This document shows, one piece after another, positions 1 through 12,460 of a DNA stretch of 64,000 nucleotides (position 1 is its first letter; every line of letters starts with the position of its first letter). A model generated the notes under the pieces. The model made no database searches. It was not told the origin of the DNA and saw only the letters and a program-made list of their open reading frames with translations. The stretch covers positions 6,423,001-6,487,000 of the forward strand of contig JAPTOF010000016.1 in assembly GCA_028554755.1 (NCBI GenBank), written 5' to 3'. The stretch is from Cordia subcordata (taxonomy: Eukaryota > Streptophyta > Magnoliopsida > Boraginales > Cordiaceae). The position numbers were made by a program, and so were the translations under genes.

Positions 1-1
1 T

Positions 2-1357
2 GCTATTCAGAAGGGTATTTTTGTGAGTTGCTCAGCAGGTAACGATGGCCCGGAGAATTTTACATTGTCTAACGAAGCCCCCTGGATTCTCACAGTTGGT
101 GCAAGCACAATTGATAGGAAGATAAGAGCAACCGCAGTGCTGGGAAATAAGGAAGAATTCGACGGGGAGACTCTTTTCCAGCCTGCAGATTTTCCCCCTA
201 CTCTTCTGCCTCTGGTTTTTCCGGGCTTAATCGATGAATATGCCGCGGTATGTGGAGAAGGATCCTTGAACAACACTGATGTCAGAGGGAAGGTGGTGGT
301 GTGCGTGAAAGGGGGTGGAGTAGCAAGAATCGACAAGGGAAAAGAAGTCAAGGCTAATGGCGGCGCCGCCATGATTCTCATCAATCCGGAGACTGATGGC
401 TACAGCACTTTGGCTGATGCTCATGTGCTTCCAGCTGCACATGTGAGCTACGCTGCTGGGCAAAAAATCATCGCCTATTTAAACTCAACCTCATCGCCCA
501 TGGCAACAATCGCGTTCAAAGGAACGATTATAGGGGACAAAGATGCACCCACGGTGACATCATTCTCCTCCAGGGGGCCTAGCCTGGAAAGTCCAGGCAT
601 ATTGAAACCAGATATCATAGGCCCTGGAGTAAGTATTCTTGCAGCTTGGCCTATCTCTGTGGAGAACGACACCAACACGGAATCCACCTTCAACATCATC
701 TCCGGAACCTCAATGTCGTGCCCTCACCTAAGCGGCGTTGCGGCTTTGCTCAAGAGCGCACACCCTGATTGGTCACCGGCTGCCATTAAATCCGCGATAA
801 TGACCACTGCGGACACCATGAACCTCAACTATGAGCCCATCTTGGACCAAAGGTTGCTCCCTGCAGACATTTTCACAGTTGGAGCTGGCCACGTGAATCC
901 ATCAAAAGCAAACGATCCAGGGCTGGTTTATGACCTTCAACCAGAAGATTACATACCTTATCTGTGTGGTTTAAACTACACGGATCGCGAAGTCGCGCAA
1001 ATTGTACAGGAGAAGGTTAATTGTTCCGCGGTATCGATAATACCTGAAGCTCAGCTGAATTATCCTTCATTCGCTGTCAAACTTGAGTCTGGGGCCAGCA
1101 AGAGTTACACAAGGACAGTGACCAATGTTGGTGATGCTGAATCAATTTACACCCTAGGGATGACTGGTCTTCCAGGGGTTGTTGTTAGTGTCAATCCTAC
1201 GAGGCTTGAATTCACAAAGATTAAACAGCAATTGACATACCAGGTTACCTTCAGCAGGAGTCCTAATGCTCCCAGTTCGAGTTTCGTTTATGGTGCAATC
1301 ACCTGGTCTTCAAACAACCGCGTTGTCAGGAGCGCAGTCTCTGTTGCGTTGGAATAG
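2..1357 (+). CDS. Subtilisin-like serine protease (plant subtilase, SBT1/P69-like), 3' part
   Basis: Extracellular serine endopeptidase of the plant subtilase family (S8). The frame is open from base 2 to the TAG at 1355-1357, giving about 451 residues; the 5' part with the signal peptide, prodomain and catalytic Asp and His lies outside the window. Visible parts are: SAGNDGP near residue 12, whose Asn is the oxyanion-hole residue; a protease-associated (PA) domain at about 69-172; the GTSMSCPH motif with the catalytic Ser encoded at 710-712 (about residue 237); and a C-terminal fibronectin-III-like domain from LNYPSFAV (about 352) to the end. No introns are seen, as is usual for this clade. 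The text around [12 protein letters not shown] and [16 protein letters not shown] resembles the SBT1.2/P69 group. The visible part looks intact. The exact paralogue is not determined. Confidence 0.95.
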   Translation, partial: AIQKGIFVSCSAGNDGPENFTLSNEAPWILTVGASTIDRKIRATAVLGNKEEFDGETLFQPADFPPTLLPLVFPGLIDEYAAVCGEGSLNNTDVRGKVVVCVKGGGVARIDKGKEVKANGGAAMILINPETDGYSTLADAHVLPAAHVSYAAGQKIIAYLNSTSSPMATIAFKGTIIGDKDAPTVTSFSSRGPSLESPGILKPDIIGPGVSILAAWPISVENDTNTESTFNIISGTSMSCPHLSGVAALLKSAHPDWSPAAIKSAIMTTADTMNLNYEPILDQRLLPADIFTVGAGHVNPSKANDPGLVYDLQPEDYIPYLCGLNYTDREVAQIVQEKVNCSAVSIIPEAQLNYPSFAVKLESGASKSYTRTVTNVGDAESIYTLGMTGLPGVVVSVNPTRLEFTKIKQQLTYQVTFSRSPNAPSSSFVYGAITWSSNNRVVRSAVSVALE

Positions 1358-1366
1358 TTATGGAAA

Positions 1367-1507
1367 CACCTACTTCTAGGAAACGGCAAATTGGTGACGG
1401 AGATTAGCTACAGAGAAATGCATTTGCCAAATAGAGACGATCATCTCTAGTTAGCGATGAATTAGTGATGGATTCTTCTATGACTAATTTGCCGTTCTCT
1501 AGTAGTG
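1367..1507. mobile_element. Miniature CACTA-like inverted-repeat element
   Basis: A 141-bp segment starts with CACCTACTTCTAGG and its right end, read on the minus strand, starts CACTACTAGAG. The arms 1376-1394 and 1484-1502 match at 16 of 19 positions as inverted repeats around the core ACGGCAAATT. CACTA(C)TAGA ends and GACGGA/TTAGCGA-type subterminal motifs are typical of CACTA (CMC) transposons. There is no coding capacity and no clear 3-bp target duplication. It begins 9 bp after the subtilase stop codon, so it would lie in that gene's 3' UTR and could fold as a hairpin. Confidence 0.6.
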
Positions 1508-1775
1508 ACCAAAAACACTAGATCGTGTGACTCATTCTCTTTTTTCTTTCTTCTTTTGTTGTTTCTTTCGTAATAAGAATAATTATCAGGACATGATTCA
1601 TATCATTCTCCTGATCAATAAGCACATATGATCTGATGTAGTACGTTTGGGCTTGTCCCCTTCTCCATTTCCTTTTTACTTCCTTATCTAGCCCTTGAAC
1701 TTTGGGTTAGATTGGTATTTGTAATTGGCCTTGGGCCCTTTTACGATTAATAAATCTTAGTGATTCCACAAAGAA
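1508..1775. other. Subtilase 3' flank
   Basis: AT-rich sequence between the mini-element and the copia insertion, presumably holding the subtilase polyadenylation region (several AATAA-like words, for example near 1748). I see no gene or repeat in it. Confidence 0.4.
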
Positions 1776-1780
1776 AAAAG

Positions 1781-2149
1781 TGTTGTGAAAATCTTGGTGT
1801 CGACATTCATTACTCAAAGTCAAATATAATGGCTTTGAGATTGAAAATGGAAGTTGGCTTGACAATGGAAATTGAAACTAGTATGCAAAAAAGTAGATGC
1901 AGAGTTGCCTTAGATTTCCTTGCAGCAAACATTTATTGTTTTGCTCCCTCCATTCTTAGCTTATATATATCAGGGTTTGGATGAGTTATGTAAGAAGAAG
2001 AAGTAGAAAAAGATTTCAGAAGAGAAAGGTTTAGGTTGAGTAGTAAAATTCTGAGAAGTAGAAAGTATATTTGAGAGATTGAAATAAAGTTTAGTTCTCT
2101 TTATATTTTCTCCTTATATATTTCTCTCTTTCATAATTATTTTATAACA
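1781..2149 (+). repeat. 5' LTR of copia element 1
   Basis: 369 bp, TG...CA ends. A TATA-like run (TATATATAT) near 1961-1970 would serve as the U3 promoter. Compared with the 3' LTR it differs by small indels and scattered substitutions, so the insertion is not very recent. Confidence 0.9.
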
Positions 2150-2741
2150 CATTATCAGCACGAGTCTCTGCTGACGACGAGTTCTGCAAATTATTAAAAG
2201 GAGCACAATCCTGCAACAATTTCGGTAATGATTCATATTTTATTTTTGGCATTACATCATATCTATCGCATAAAATTTTTACTATCCTATTTATTTTACA
2301 TTACATTTATTCTAGAAATAGAATTATGTTATATTATTTCTTCTAGAATAAATTATTGCAATACTTCATCTTTAATAAAATAATAATGATAAAATAAAAT
2401 AATAACAAATACCGTAATTTTTCGAAAGACTTAATTACCGTGACTTTAAGGACGTGATCACCTTAACTTTTGGATATGTGATTATGATGACTTAATTAAA
2501 AATAATGATGACTTCTAAGGACATAAACCTAATATAGTTCTATAATGATTAACTATAATAATTATACAACATGTTATTTAAAACTGACATCTTATATTAT
2601 ATTATGTCATGCTTATAAGTTTTATATGTCATATTTGTAATTTATTCCTACATACTTATATTTATTGATTAACAAGTTACGTCAGTTAAATATAGTATTA
2701 TTTCACTTACTAATTTATTTTTGAAATATGCTAGATTTATA

Positions 2742-5700
2742 ATGTCAAATCTCACGAATCTTGAATTTGTGGCCCTTGATATTTCTGGAAACAATTATTT
2801 ATCATGGATCCTAGATGCAAAAATACATCTCAATGCCAAGGACCTTGGAGAAACAATTAAAGAAGAAAATAGCGCATCTTTACAAGATTGCGCTAAAGCA
2901 TTAATATTCCTTCGTCATCATCTCCATGAAGGGCTTAAAGCTAAATATCTTACAGCAAAGGATCCACAAATTCTTTGGCAAAATTTGAAGGAAAGATTTG
3001 ATCATCATAAAACAGTGATCCTTCCTAAAGCTCGCTACGAGTGGATTCACCTGCGATTGCAGGATTTTAAAACTGTAAGCGAATATAACTCTGCTGTATT
3101 TAGAATTACTTCACAATTGAAATTATGTGGAGAAAAGATCACTGATGAAGACATGTTAGAAAAAACATTCTCTACTTTCCACGCATCTAATATGTTCTTA
3201 CAACAACAATATAGAGAGCGTGGTTTCAAAAAATATTCTGAGCTAATCTCATGCTTCTTGTTGCTGAGCAAAATAATGAGCTTTTGATGAAAAACCATCA
3301 AACACGACTAACTGGCTCAGAACCATTTCCTAAAATGAGTGAAAATTGCATCTCCTGAGGTGAATGCTACATCATCAAATAATTATGGTCATGGATATGG
3401 TCGTGGTCGTGGTCGTGGCCGTGGTCGTGGTCGTGGACGTGGCCGTGGTTATAGACATGGTAATGATTATAATTTTCACAAGTCAAATAAACCAAATTTC
3501 AAAAGACAAGAAAACCACGACAAAGGAAATTATCCACCAAATAAATCTTTCCAACGTACTGAAAGTACTTGTTATAGATGTGGCATGAAAGGGCATTGGC
3601 ATCAAACATGTCGTACTGCTAAACATCTCATAGATCTTTATCAAAATTCATTGAAAGAAAAAGGAAAATGTGTAGAGACAAATCTTGTTGAACAGAATAC
3701 TCAAATGAACTGCACACACCTTGACTGCTCTGACTTCTTTGAAGATGCCACTGAAAATATTGAGCAATTGATTGGTGATGGAAATATCCATCTAAATTAA
3801 TCTTTATGTAGAATGTTTCTATTATGTCGGATTGTCTGTCATTTCAATGCTTAATTTTTGCTTGAATGTAATATCTATCTTTTATAAAATGAATGTCATA
3901 TTTTTGCTAATATTTTTCTATTTCCTTTATTATTATTGTGAAGAAATATGGATTTGCATCATATCAATGACGGAGAAATATGTTTGGTTGATAATGCTAC
4001 AACACATACTATTCTCAAGAATAAGAAGTATTTCTCCCTGCTGAAATTAGCTAATGCAAATATCAATAGAATAGCTGGCTCTACAAAATTAATTGAAGGC
4101 TCTGGTAGAGCTTGTGTTTTGTTTTCTGAAGGGACAAAGATGATAATAAGCGATATTTTATACTCAAGTAGATCACAAAGGAATCTACTCAGTTTTAAAG
4201 ATAAAAAGAAAATGGTTATCATATTGAAACCATGAAGAAAGACAATAAAGAATATCTCTATATCACATCGCTTATATCTAGCAAAAGGCATATATTAGAA
4301 AAATTGCCAACATTATCTTCTAGACTATATTGTACTTATATAAATCCTGTGGAATCACATGCTATGATAAACCAGAAGATAATTGATCCAAAGAGTTTTA
4401 CTCTTTGGCATGATCACCTTGGACATCCAAGCGCAATAATGATGAGACGAATTATTGAAAATTCACAAGGGCACTCATTAAAGAGTCAAAAAGTACTTTC
4501 ATCAAATGAATTTTCATGTGCTGCTTGTGCCCAAGGGAAATTAATTATAAGGCTATCCCCAACTAACATTAATGCTGAAAATCTTGCATTTTTAGAACGA
4601 ATTCAAGGAGACATATGTGGGCCTATTTTTCCAACATGTGGACCATTTCAATATTTTATGGTATTAATAAATGCCTCCACACGTTGGTCACATGTCTCCA
4701 TTCGTAAGACTCCTTGCACAAATAATCCGTCTACGTGCACAATTTTCGGATTATACAATTAAGAAAATTCATCTTGATAATGCAGGAGAATTTACATCCC
4801 AATCTTTTGATGATTATTGTACATCAATTGAGATTATAGTTCAGCATCCTGTAGCTCATAAACATACTCAAAATGGTTTAGCAGAATCTTTTATTAAACG
4901 TCTACAGCTAATCGCTAGACCACTACTCATGAGAACTAAGTTGCCTAGTTCTGCTTGGGGACATGCCATATTGTATGCTGCAGCACTGGTTCGGATAAGA
5001 CCAACTGCTTATAATAAATATTCCCCTTTACAATTGGTTTCTGGTCAAGAACCAAATATATCCCATTTAAAAATATTTGATTGTGCAGTATATGTTCCAA
5101 TTGCTTCACCATAGCGCACAAAAATGGAACGACAAAGAAGACTAGGAATATACGTTGGTTTTGAATCTCCATCAATCATTAAATATCTTGAACCCTTAAC
5201 TGGAGATCTTTTCACAGCACGTTTTGTTGATTGCCAGTTTGACGAAACAGTATTCCCAGCATTAGGGGGAGAAAAACAAAAGCTGGAAAAGCAAGAAATT
5301 ACATGGAATGCATCATCCATGGCTCATTTTGATCCTCGAACAAATCTATCTGAACAAAAAGTTCAGAAAATTATTCATTTACAAAGGATTGCTCATCAAT
5401 TGCCAGATGCATTCACTAATACAAAGAGAGTGACTAAGTCACACGTTCCAGCTCGAAATGCTCCCGCTAGAATTAATATTTCAGAAGACCAATCTAATAC
5501 TCTAGCAAATGAGTCTACGGCACGTCAAAAACGTGGTAGACCAATTGGTTCCAAAGATAAAAATTCTCGAAAAAGGAGGGAGCCGAATAAGCAAGTTGGC
5601 ATTTTCGAGGTCCTTAATGATCCTGTAGATGTCGCAAAAATTGTTGGAAAGGCAACACCAGTAGAGAATCAGGTACCTGAGTGTGAGAAAAATAGCGACA

Positions 5701-7445
5701 ACATTGAAAATGAAGAGATCTCAATTAATTATATCTCTACAGGAAAAAGATGGAACCGAAATGAAATTGTTATTGATTAAAAATTTTCATATGCAGTAGC
5801 TGCTGAATTGATTATAGAAAGCGAGGATTATGAACCAAAGTCTATTCAAGAATGTCGACATAGAAATGATTGGCCTAAATGAAAAGATGCAATGGAGGCT
5901 GAATTAAATTCTCTTGCAAAGCGTAAAGTTTTTGGACCTATCGTCCAAACGCCTCAAAATGTAAGGCCTGTAGGTTACAAGTGGGTATTCATGCAAAAAC
6001 GAAATGAAAACAATGAAATTGTAAGATATAAAGCACGACTTGTAGCACAAGGTTTTTCACAAAGGTCTAGAATTAATTATGAGGAGACATACTCCCCTGT
6101 GGTGGACGCAATTACATTGAGATATTTAATCAGCCTAACAATTTCTAAAGGACTTTATATGCATCTTATGGATATAGTGACAGCATATTTATATGGGTCA
6201 CTTGATAGTGACATTTATATGAAAGTCCCTGAAGGATTGAATATACCTGAAGCATATAAGTCAAATCCTCGGAAAATGTATTCCATTAAATTGCAAAGAT
6301 CCTTATATGGATTAAAACAATCTGGACGAATGTGGTACAATCGTCTAAGTACATACTTTCTAAAGGAAGGATATGTTAACAATCCCATAAGCCCATGTGT
6401 TTTTATCAAGAAATCAAAAGATGGGTTTGTTATTATTGTTGTATATGTTGATGATTTAAACATCATAGGGACTATTGAAAAGCTTAAAGCAGCAGTTACA
6501 TATTTATGTAAAGAATTTGAGATGAAAGATTTGGGCAAAACTAAATTTTGTCTCGGCCTACAAATTGAGCATTTGTCAAGTGGAATTTTAGTCCACCAAA
6601 AGACTTATACTGAAAAAGTCTTAAAGAGATTTAATATGGACAAAGCTCACCTATTGAGTACTCCAATAGTTGTTCGATCTCTTGATATAAAAAAGAACCC
6701 TTTTCGTCCTCGAGAAGATAATGAAGAAATACTTGGCCCTGAAGTGCCGTATCTTAGTGCAATTGGTGCATTGATGTATCTTGCTAACAATACACATCCA
6801 GATATTACATTTTCTGTAAATTTATTAGCAAGATTTAGTGCTGCACCAACACGAAGACATCGGGCCGGTATTAAACATGTATTTCGTTATTTTCGTGGAA
6901 CAATTGATATGGGCTTATTGTATTCAAAGCATACACATCCTACATTAATAAGGTATACATATGCTGGGTATTTATCTAACCCACATAAAGGACGATCCCA
7001 AACTGAATATCTCTTCACATATGGTGGTACAGCTATTTCCTGGCGCTCAACGAAACAAACTATTGCTGCCACTTCCTCAAATCATGCTGAAATACTTGCA
7101 CTACATGAAGCGAGCCAAGAATGTGTATGGTTAAGGTCTTTAACGCAACATATTGAAGGAGAATGCAACATTTCAGCTAACAAAGAAGGACCTACTATAC
7201 TGTATGAAGATAATACTGCATGCATTACTCAAGTTAAAGGAGGCTACATCAAGGGTGACAGAACTAAGCATATTTCACCAAAGTTCTTTTTTACACATGA
7301 ACTACAAAAGAAAGGAGAGATTGATGTTTGTCAAATTCGCCTAAATGAAAATTTAGAAGACTTGCTTACAAAGGCGTTACCTGCAACAACATTGGAGAAA
7401 TTGGTACACAAGATCGGCATGCGACGACTCAGAGATTGCTCCTGA
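2742..7445 (+). pseudogene. gag-pol of copia element 1, broken
   Basis: Gag starts MSNLTNLEF at 2742 and is frameshifted near 3255-3290. A glycine-arginine run, encoded by a GGTCGT repeat around 3396-3449, precedes a CCHC zinc knuckle (CX2CX4HX4C, 3570-3611). The protease region starts at about 3948 with CLVDNATTHT, where the usual D-S/T-G is D-N-A. The GAG-preintegrase motif LWHDHLGHPS follows, then integrase, broken around 4760 and 5112. Reverse transcriptase and RNase H form one open frame at 5892-7445, with YVDD at 6444-6455. At least four breaks separate the parts. The LEFVALDISGNNYLSW type of Gag is common in plant copia families; I do not assign a lineage. Confidence 0.9.
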
Positions 7446-7662
7446 TTGCCTTCGTGAGAGAGAGAATTATACGCGCTGTACTCTTTTTCCCTTAGCCTAG
7501 ATTTTGTCCTACTGGGTTTTCCTGGCAAGGTTTTTAATGAGGCAGCATGAAGCGTATGGCGAGAATATTATACTCTTTTCTTTTCCTTGGTTTTTTCCCA
7601 CTGAGCTTTTCCTAGTAAGGTTTTAATGAGACATATTCTTGTAATGAATGTCCAAGGGGGAG

Positions 7663-8037
7663 TGTTGTGAAAATCTTGGTGTGGACATTCATTACTCAAA
7701 GTCAAATATAATGGCTTTGAGATTGAAAATGGAAGTTGGCTTCTGACAATGAAAATTGAAACAAGTACGCAAAATGGTAGATGCAGATTTGCCTTGGATT
7801 TCCTTGCAGCAAACATTTATTGTTTTGCTCCCTCCATTCTTAGCTTATATATATCAGGGTTTGGATGAGTTATGTAAGAAAAAGAAGTAGAAAAAGATTT
7901 CAGAAGAGAAAGGTTTAGGTTGAGTAGTAAAATTCTTTGAGAGAAGTAAAAAGTATATTTGAGAGATTGAAATAAAGTTTAGTTCTCTTTATATTTTTTC
8001 CCTATATATTTCTCTCTTTCATAATTATTTTATAACA
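7663..8037 (+). repeat. 3' LTR of copia element 1
   Basis: 375 bp with the same ends as the 5' LTR. It is preceded by the polypurine tract and followed by the target duplication AAAAG at 8038-8042. Confidence 0.9.
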
Positions 8038-8042
8038 AAAAG

Positions 8043-10805
8043 AATGTTTTACAGGAGAAAAGAGCTCCAAATACGGGAATTGATATGAGCAAGAATCAAT
8101 GGTAATAAATATTTGATGTTGCAAATCTTACTTAAAAAAATAAAAGAGAATTGATGAATACATAGACAATTATGATAAAATAATATGAACAATATAATAG
8201 TGTTAGATCACTTATAACATAAATAACATTTTTGCGTTTTGAAATTAGCTGCAAGCTGAAAACCTTCACTTACTTACAAGACTCGGAAAATCTGGGATAT
8301 TTCTCGTTAAAGACTACATCAGCTGTTAGGATCACGAAGCAATAATGTTCTTAGTACGCAGCTCAAATCTGATTTGTTGGAATATGTTCTAGTAATTTAT
8401 AATGTGATGGGCATGATTATGAAATGAAGCCTTTGCTCTCCCTAAAACTTCCCCATTCTTAAAGCACGTTCTAATGATATCTTAGGATGGGCATTTATAA
8501 TTTTTCTTTTTGTTTTCCTAGCTAGTCCGAAGGCATGAAGTTTTTCTTTTTACTTTTTTTGTATTTGAGATCTCTCAACCTACAAAAGGATGATGAGAGT
8601 ATAGACCAAAAGCTCGTATCAAATCATGTAGAGAAAGTTCAAAAGGTCACATCTATTAGGTTGACTTTTCTTCATAAGAAAATAAAAATTATACTTGTTT
8701 TGTAATTAATAAATTTTTAAATTGACTTTTAAAAAAACCAAAATTCTGAAAAAAAATTATTTTGAAAAAAGTTTAACTTCAACTTCTTACGAAAATAAAA
8801 AATTTTACCTTTTAAAGAAAAACACTTTTTTCAAAAATTATATATATAAAATACTCTTAACAAAAGTCAACTCTAACGGACCTATAGAGGTTTATTAGCA
8901 CGTTGTAACATTAAAGCTTATAACGTGTTTATTGCTTAGGAATATGCTTGCATTGGCTAAGTTAATTCCACTCGTCTCAGTTTTTTTTTTTTTTTGAAAT
9001 TCTACCCATCTCAAACACCACCAGCTTCTTGCCCTCTAATATTCAACAACTTATCAACCAACCACTGACCTACATACACGGATTGCGATGTGAAGAACGT
9101 TGAGTTAAAACAAAATCTTCCACCTATGGTTTTGTTAAGAGGACCATTTGATCCATAGATATACGCGATTTAATTTACATGTTGGTTGTGGGTTTAGAAA
9201 TAGTTTAAGTAGTTGATAACCTCTTTTTCTGAGAGGTATGACTGAATTTTATAGGAAGCGAGAAATCTGATATTTATGTGTAAAGGGGTGTAATAAAGAA
9301 ATAAATAAATATAATAACCCATCTCTAATAACTTAATGTTATAAGTGATGTAGTCACTTGATGGTACCAACACGAGGGAAAAAAATAAGAAAAAAAATAT
9401 ATATTATTTGGACGCGTCGACTAGAAATACGCATAAGATACAGTAAAATATCAGTGATTAAAATTGATTGACATATATGTGGCAACACACAGTGTCGAAT
9501 TTTTATAAACAAATGGATTCAGTACAATCAGCGTATCTAAGCGATATTCAAGCGTCAATTTGAACTTTTCAGCTTGTCCCTACATGCATGCAAATTGTCA
9601 AAAAAGTGAAAAGGATAAAAAAGACAGAAAAATGTTCATTTTGCCCTTTCTCTCCCAAATGGAGCTCATTAGTTGGCCAACAAGACCAATTAAGATGCAG
9701 ACATAAATTATTTAACCCAAAAAATGAAAGCAAGATGAATTATTGATGAACTAAGTAGGTAAGATCACTTGGGTCTTCTTCAAATTACAGTAAAAGATGT
9801 TTTCACCTTTCAGAGTTCAGATTTTCTTTTCTCTTTTTTTTTTGCCAACCCAAGCCTTAAATGATGAATGATTTGGAACTTCTATAAATGAAATTGAACT
9901 TTATTTTTGTTTTGAGTAGATCAAAGAGTTGCAAAAATAAATCAAACCTTAACATGACTATACAAGATTCGACATTAATTCATCTTAAATTAACTTACAC
10001 ATGTATATTAATTGTTTACTCCTATACTTTTTTCTATTTTCATAGAATGAAGAGTTAAGGTCAATTATGATCGAGTGAATACTACAAAGAATTGGTACTT
10101 AATAAACGTGTGTTACTAATGGAAATCAAATAGTCTAGACTTGAAAAAGAAAAATGAAGCCACATCATGTGATTATCATTTTTCAGTAGGCTCCAATTAA
10201 GTGTCGTTATCTATTCCTTAGAAAATTCTAGAAATGAATGAATAATCATAATTATCAGCTTAATTTTAGCCTTTCCAAAAGAAATCACAGTGTTCTGTGC
10301 TAGTTATAATACTGCAAGGGTGAGCTTAAAGATGACGGAGTGAAGATATAATTATGATAAAATTAAATAACGAAATAAAATCATGAAAATTTTAAATTAT
10401 AAATAGATTTTGTTAAGGAATTGGTTAATATGCATCTTCAAAGAGTGGCAGAATCACACACTCATAATTGACCTACGCAATGATCTTTTCTTTTCTTCTT
10501 CTGCATTTTTTTTATTGGCAAGTGATAGCATTTCCATTCCATAAACAAAAGTAATACATACAAATGCCAATATTGTCTATTCGGCAAAATTAGCTATTAG
10601 GATAACAGATAACAGTCTGAATAGTTGACAGCTATTTGTGTAACTGATGTTATATTTTAGTTGTTAGCTAATAGCTGTTTTGCTAGTTGATTGAACAAAA
10701 TGTGTTTGGTAAAATTAATTCTTAGATTAGCTGATGAATGTAAAATGACATAAATGATATCATGTTGTTATTATTATTATTGTTGCTGTTGTTGTTGTTA
10801 TCATG

Positions 10806-10871
<66 letters not shown>

Positions 10872-12402
10872 GTAGGAATAAGATAATATATTTTATAGTT
10901 AGACATTTATTTTTTATAATAATATTTTAATATTAAAATATAATTATTTTTTGATAAAATATTTGTATCAATATTATAAAAATAAATTTTATATATTCAA
11001 GATTTATTTTTTTAAAAAAAAGAACTAATAAAACTTATATTTTTGGTATATGTTGATTATATAAAATTTGAAATTTATTTTTATATTATTTTTATTTTTA
11101 TTTGTGAAAGAAAAGGTAAAAAAATAGAGAGAATTGGAGAAAGAACAAAATTGTCAAAAAAAAAGAGAGAGGATAGAATTGTCAATAAAAAGGTTAAAAG
11201 TTAACAGCTAGGCTAAAATTTTTAGTTTTTGAGAAACGCCTAGTTGAAATGCTAAAAGCGAATATGAAAAGTTAGTTTACTGAACAAAACTCTTTTAACA
11301 AAATAGTCAAAACATTAAAAGTTACTCTAAAAGTTGCTGTCCAACATGTAACAGTGTTCCAAAAAAATCCTAGGCTATGTACAAAAGGTTGCTTCTTCTT
11401 GTGTATCTTTGCAACATGGAACCTATCAAAATTTTGGCTTCCATTACAGCAACCTTCTACTGTTAAGTCTCCCGAAGAAAGAAAAGTAAAGAAATTAAAC
11501 GTGTTTAATTAACTCATTTATAATTCTTATATAGCTAATTGTGCATGTATAACTCGTTTTACGATTGGTGACAATAGCTAGCTTAAAAAGACACCATTCC
11601 CATCTTCATATAGCATTTTGCCGAATTTAAAACCCATTCACAGTTTTCATGTATAACTCGTTTTACTATTGATGATGACATCTTTCATCACCATCCCTAG
11701 GTTGTTGGTCATTATTTTATTTTCATGATTGTGATCTATGTGTCATTCTTTTACAAGATATATATTTTTGAACTTAGATTGACGATTGCAATGATGAACA
11801 TTTCGAAAAGCTTTTTGGCCTAGTAGTGGTTAAATAATTAGGCACCAAAAAAATGACTAATTGGAGTGATTGGATAGTAATGACTTTTTTTTATTTAAAG
11901 TTTATTGAAACTCTTGACCCTTTTATAATCTTCTTCTATTTTGGTAACCACGCACCACGGCCTCTTTCGGAAAAGAGGAATGTATATTATATTTTATAAA
12001 GTAAAGAGAAATTATATAAAACAATTACAAATTATGACAGAGTGACTTTAAGTAAATCACATTAAACCTAATGTGTTTTACCCAATAATTAGCTTAGATA
12101 GGGAAAAAACAAAGTGTAGAGTTTATCTGGGTAAGCAGACATGTACATCGTTGGACCATCCCATAGTCCACTATATCATAACATTAAACTATATGCATTT
12201 TAAAATGAAAATATCGCTTTTGGCATTTATTACAATAGCCCTCTAATCTATAGTACTTTTAAATTAATAAGAGCTTGACAAAGAAAGATCACATGAGATT
12301 TGAGAACAAAAGTTTCTTCAATATTATATACCAACATTGTGGCATCTATCAATCAGAATTTTGACTAACTATAAGACTATTTCTCTTGTTTATTCCATCA
12401 GC
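8043..12402. other. Gene-free AT-rich intergenic region
   Basis: No open frame with recognisable protein content on either strand. It contains an (ATT)n microsatellite and, at about 10575-11350, a stretch whose two sides carry scattered inverted motifs (GGCAAAATTAGCTATTA on the left; GTTAACAGCTAGG and AACAAAACTC on the right). This recalls degenerate hAT-type non-autonomous elements, but I cannot set ends. A weak inverted pair (GTTGACTTTT near 8661 and AAAAGTCAAC near 8863) may mark another short element. Otherwise nothing is seen. Confidence 0.5.
10807..10872. repeat. (ATT)n microsatellite
   Basis: About 21 uninterrupted ATT/TTA triplets, preceded at 10767-10800 by an imperfect TTATTG/TTGTTG triplet tract. 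Confidence 0.95.
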
Positions 12403-12410
12403 TATAAAAA
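12403..12410 (+). promoter_or_regulatory. Probable TATA box of the bHLH gene
   Basis: TATAAAAA lies 51 bp before the start codon at 12461. This gives a short leader of about 25-30 bases if transcription starts at the usual distance. Confidence 0.5.
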
Positions 12411-12460
12411 CATTGGTATAGAGGACCAGAGAGAGCAAAAATTTAGCTAAGTACAGAGAC

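Larger units (their letters stand above)
1781..8037 (+). mobile_element. Ty1/copia LTR retrotransposon, full length but decayed (element 1)
   Basis: Two LTRs (1781-2149 and 7663-8037) both begin TGTTGTGAAA and end TTTTATAACA. A perfect 5-bp target duplication AAAAG flanks the element (1776-1780 and 8038-8042). A primer-binding-like sequence with TATCAG follows the 5' LTR at 2151-2165, and a polypurine tract AAGGGGGAG lies at 7654-7662. Domain order gag, protease, integrase, reverse transcriptase, RNase H places it in Ty1/copia. It lies about 420 bp downstream of the subtilase stop codon in the same orientation. The frame is broken several times, so it cannot move by itself. Confidence 0.95.

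Noticed and set aside
1760..1984. 74-codon frame in the 5' LTR of element 1
   Set aside because: It lies in LTR sequence, is not kept in the 3' LTR, and has no protein-like features.
3364..3588. Open frame rich in Met/Val opposite the Gly-Arg run of gag
   Set aside because: It is the second reading frame of the GGTCGT repeat in gag; the Gly-Arg frame leads into the zinc knuckle and is the real one.
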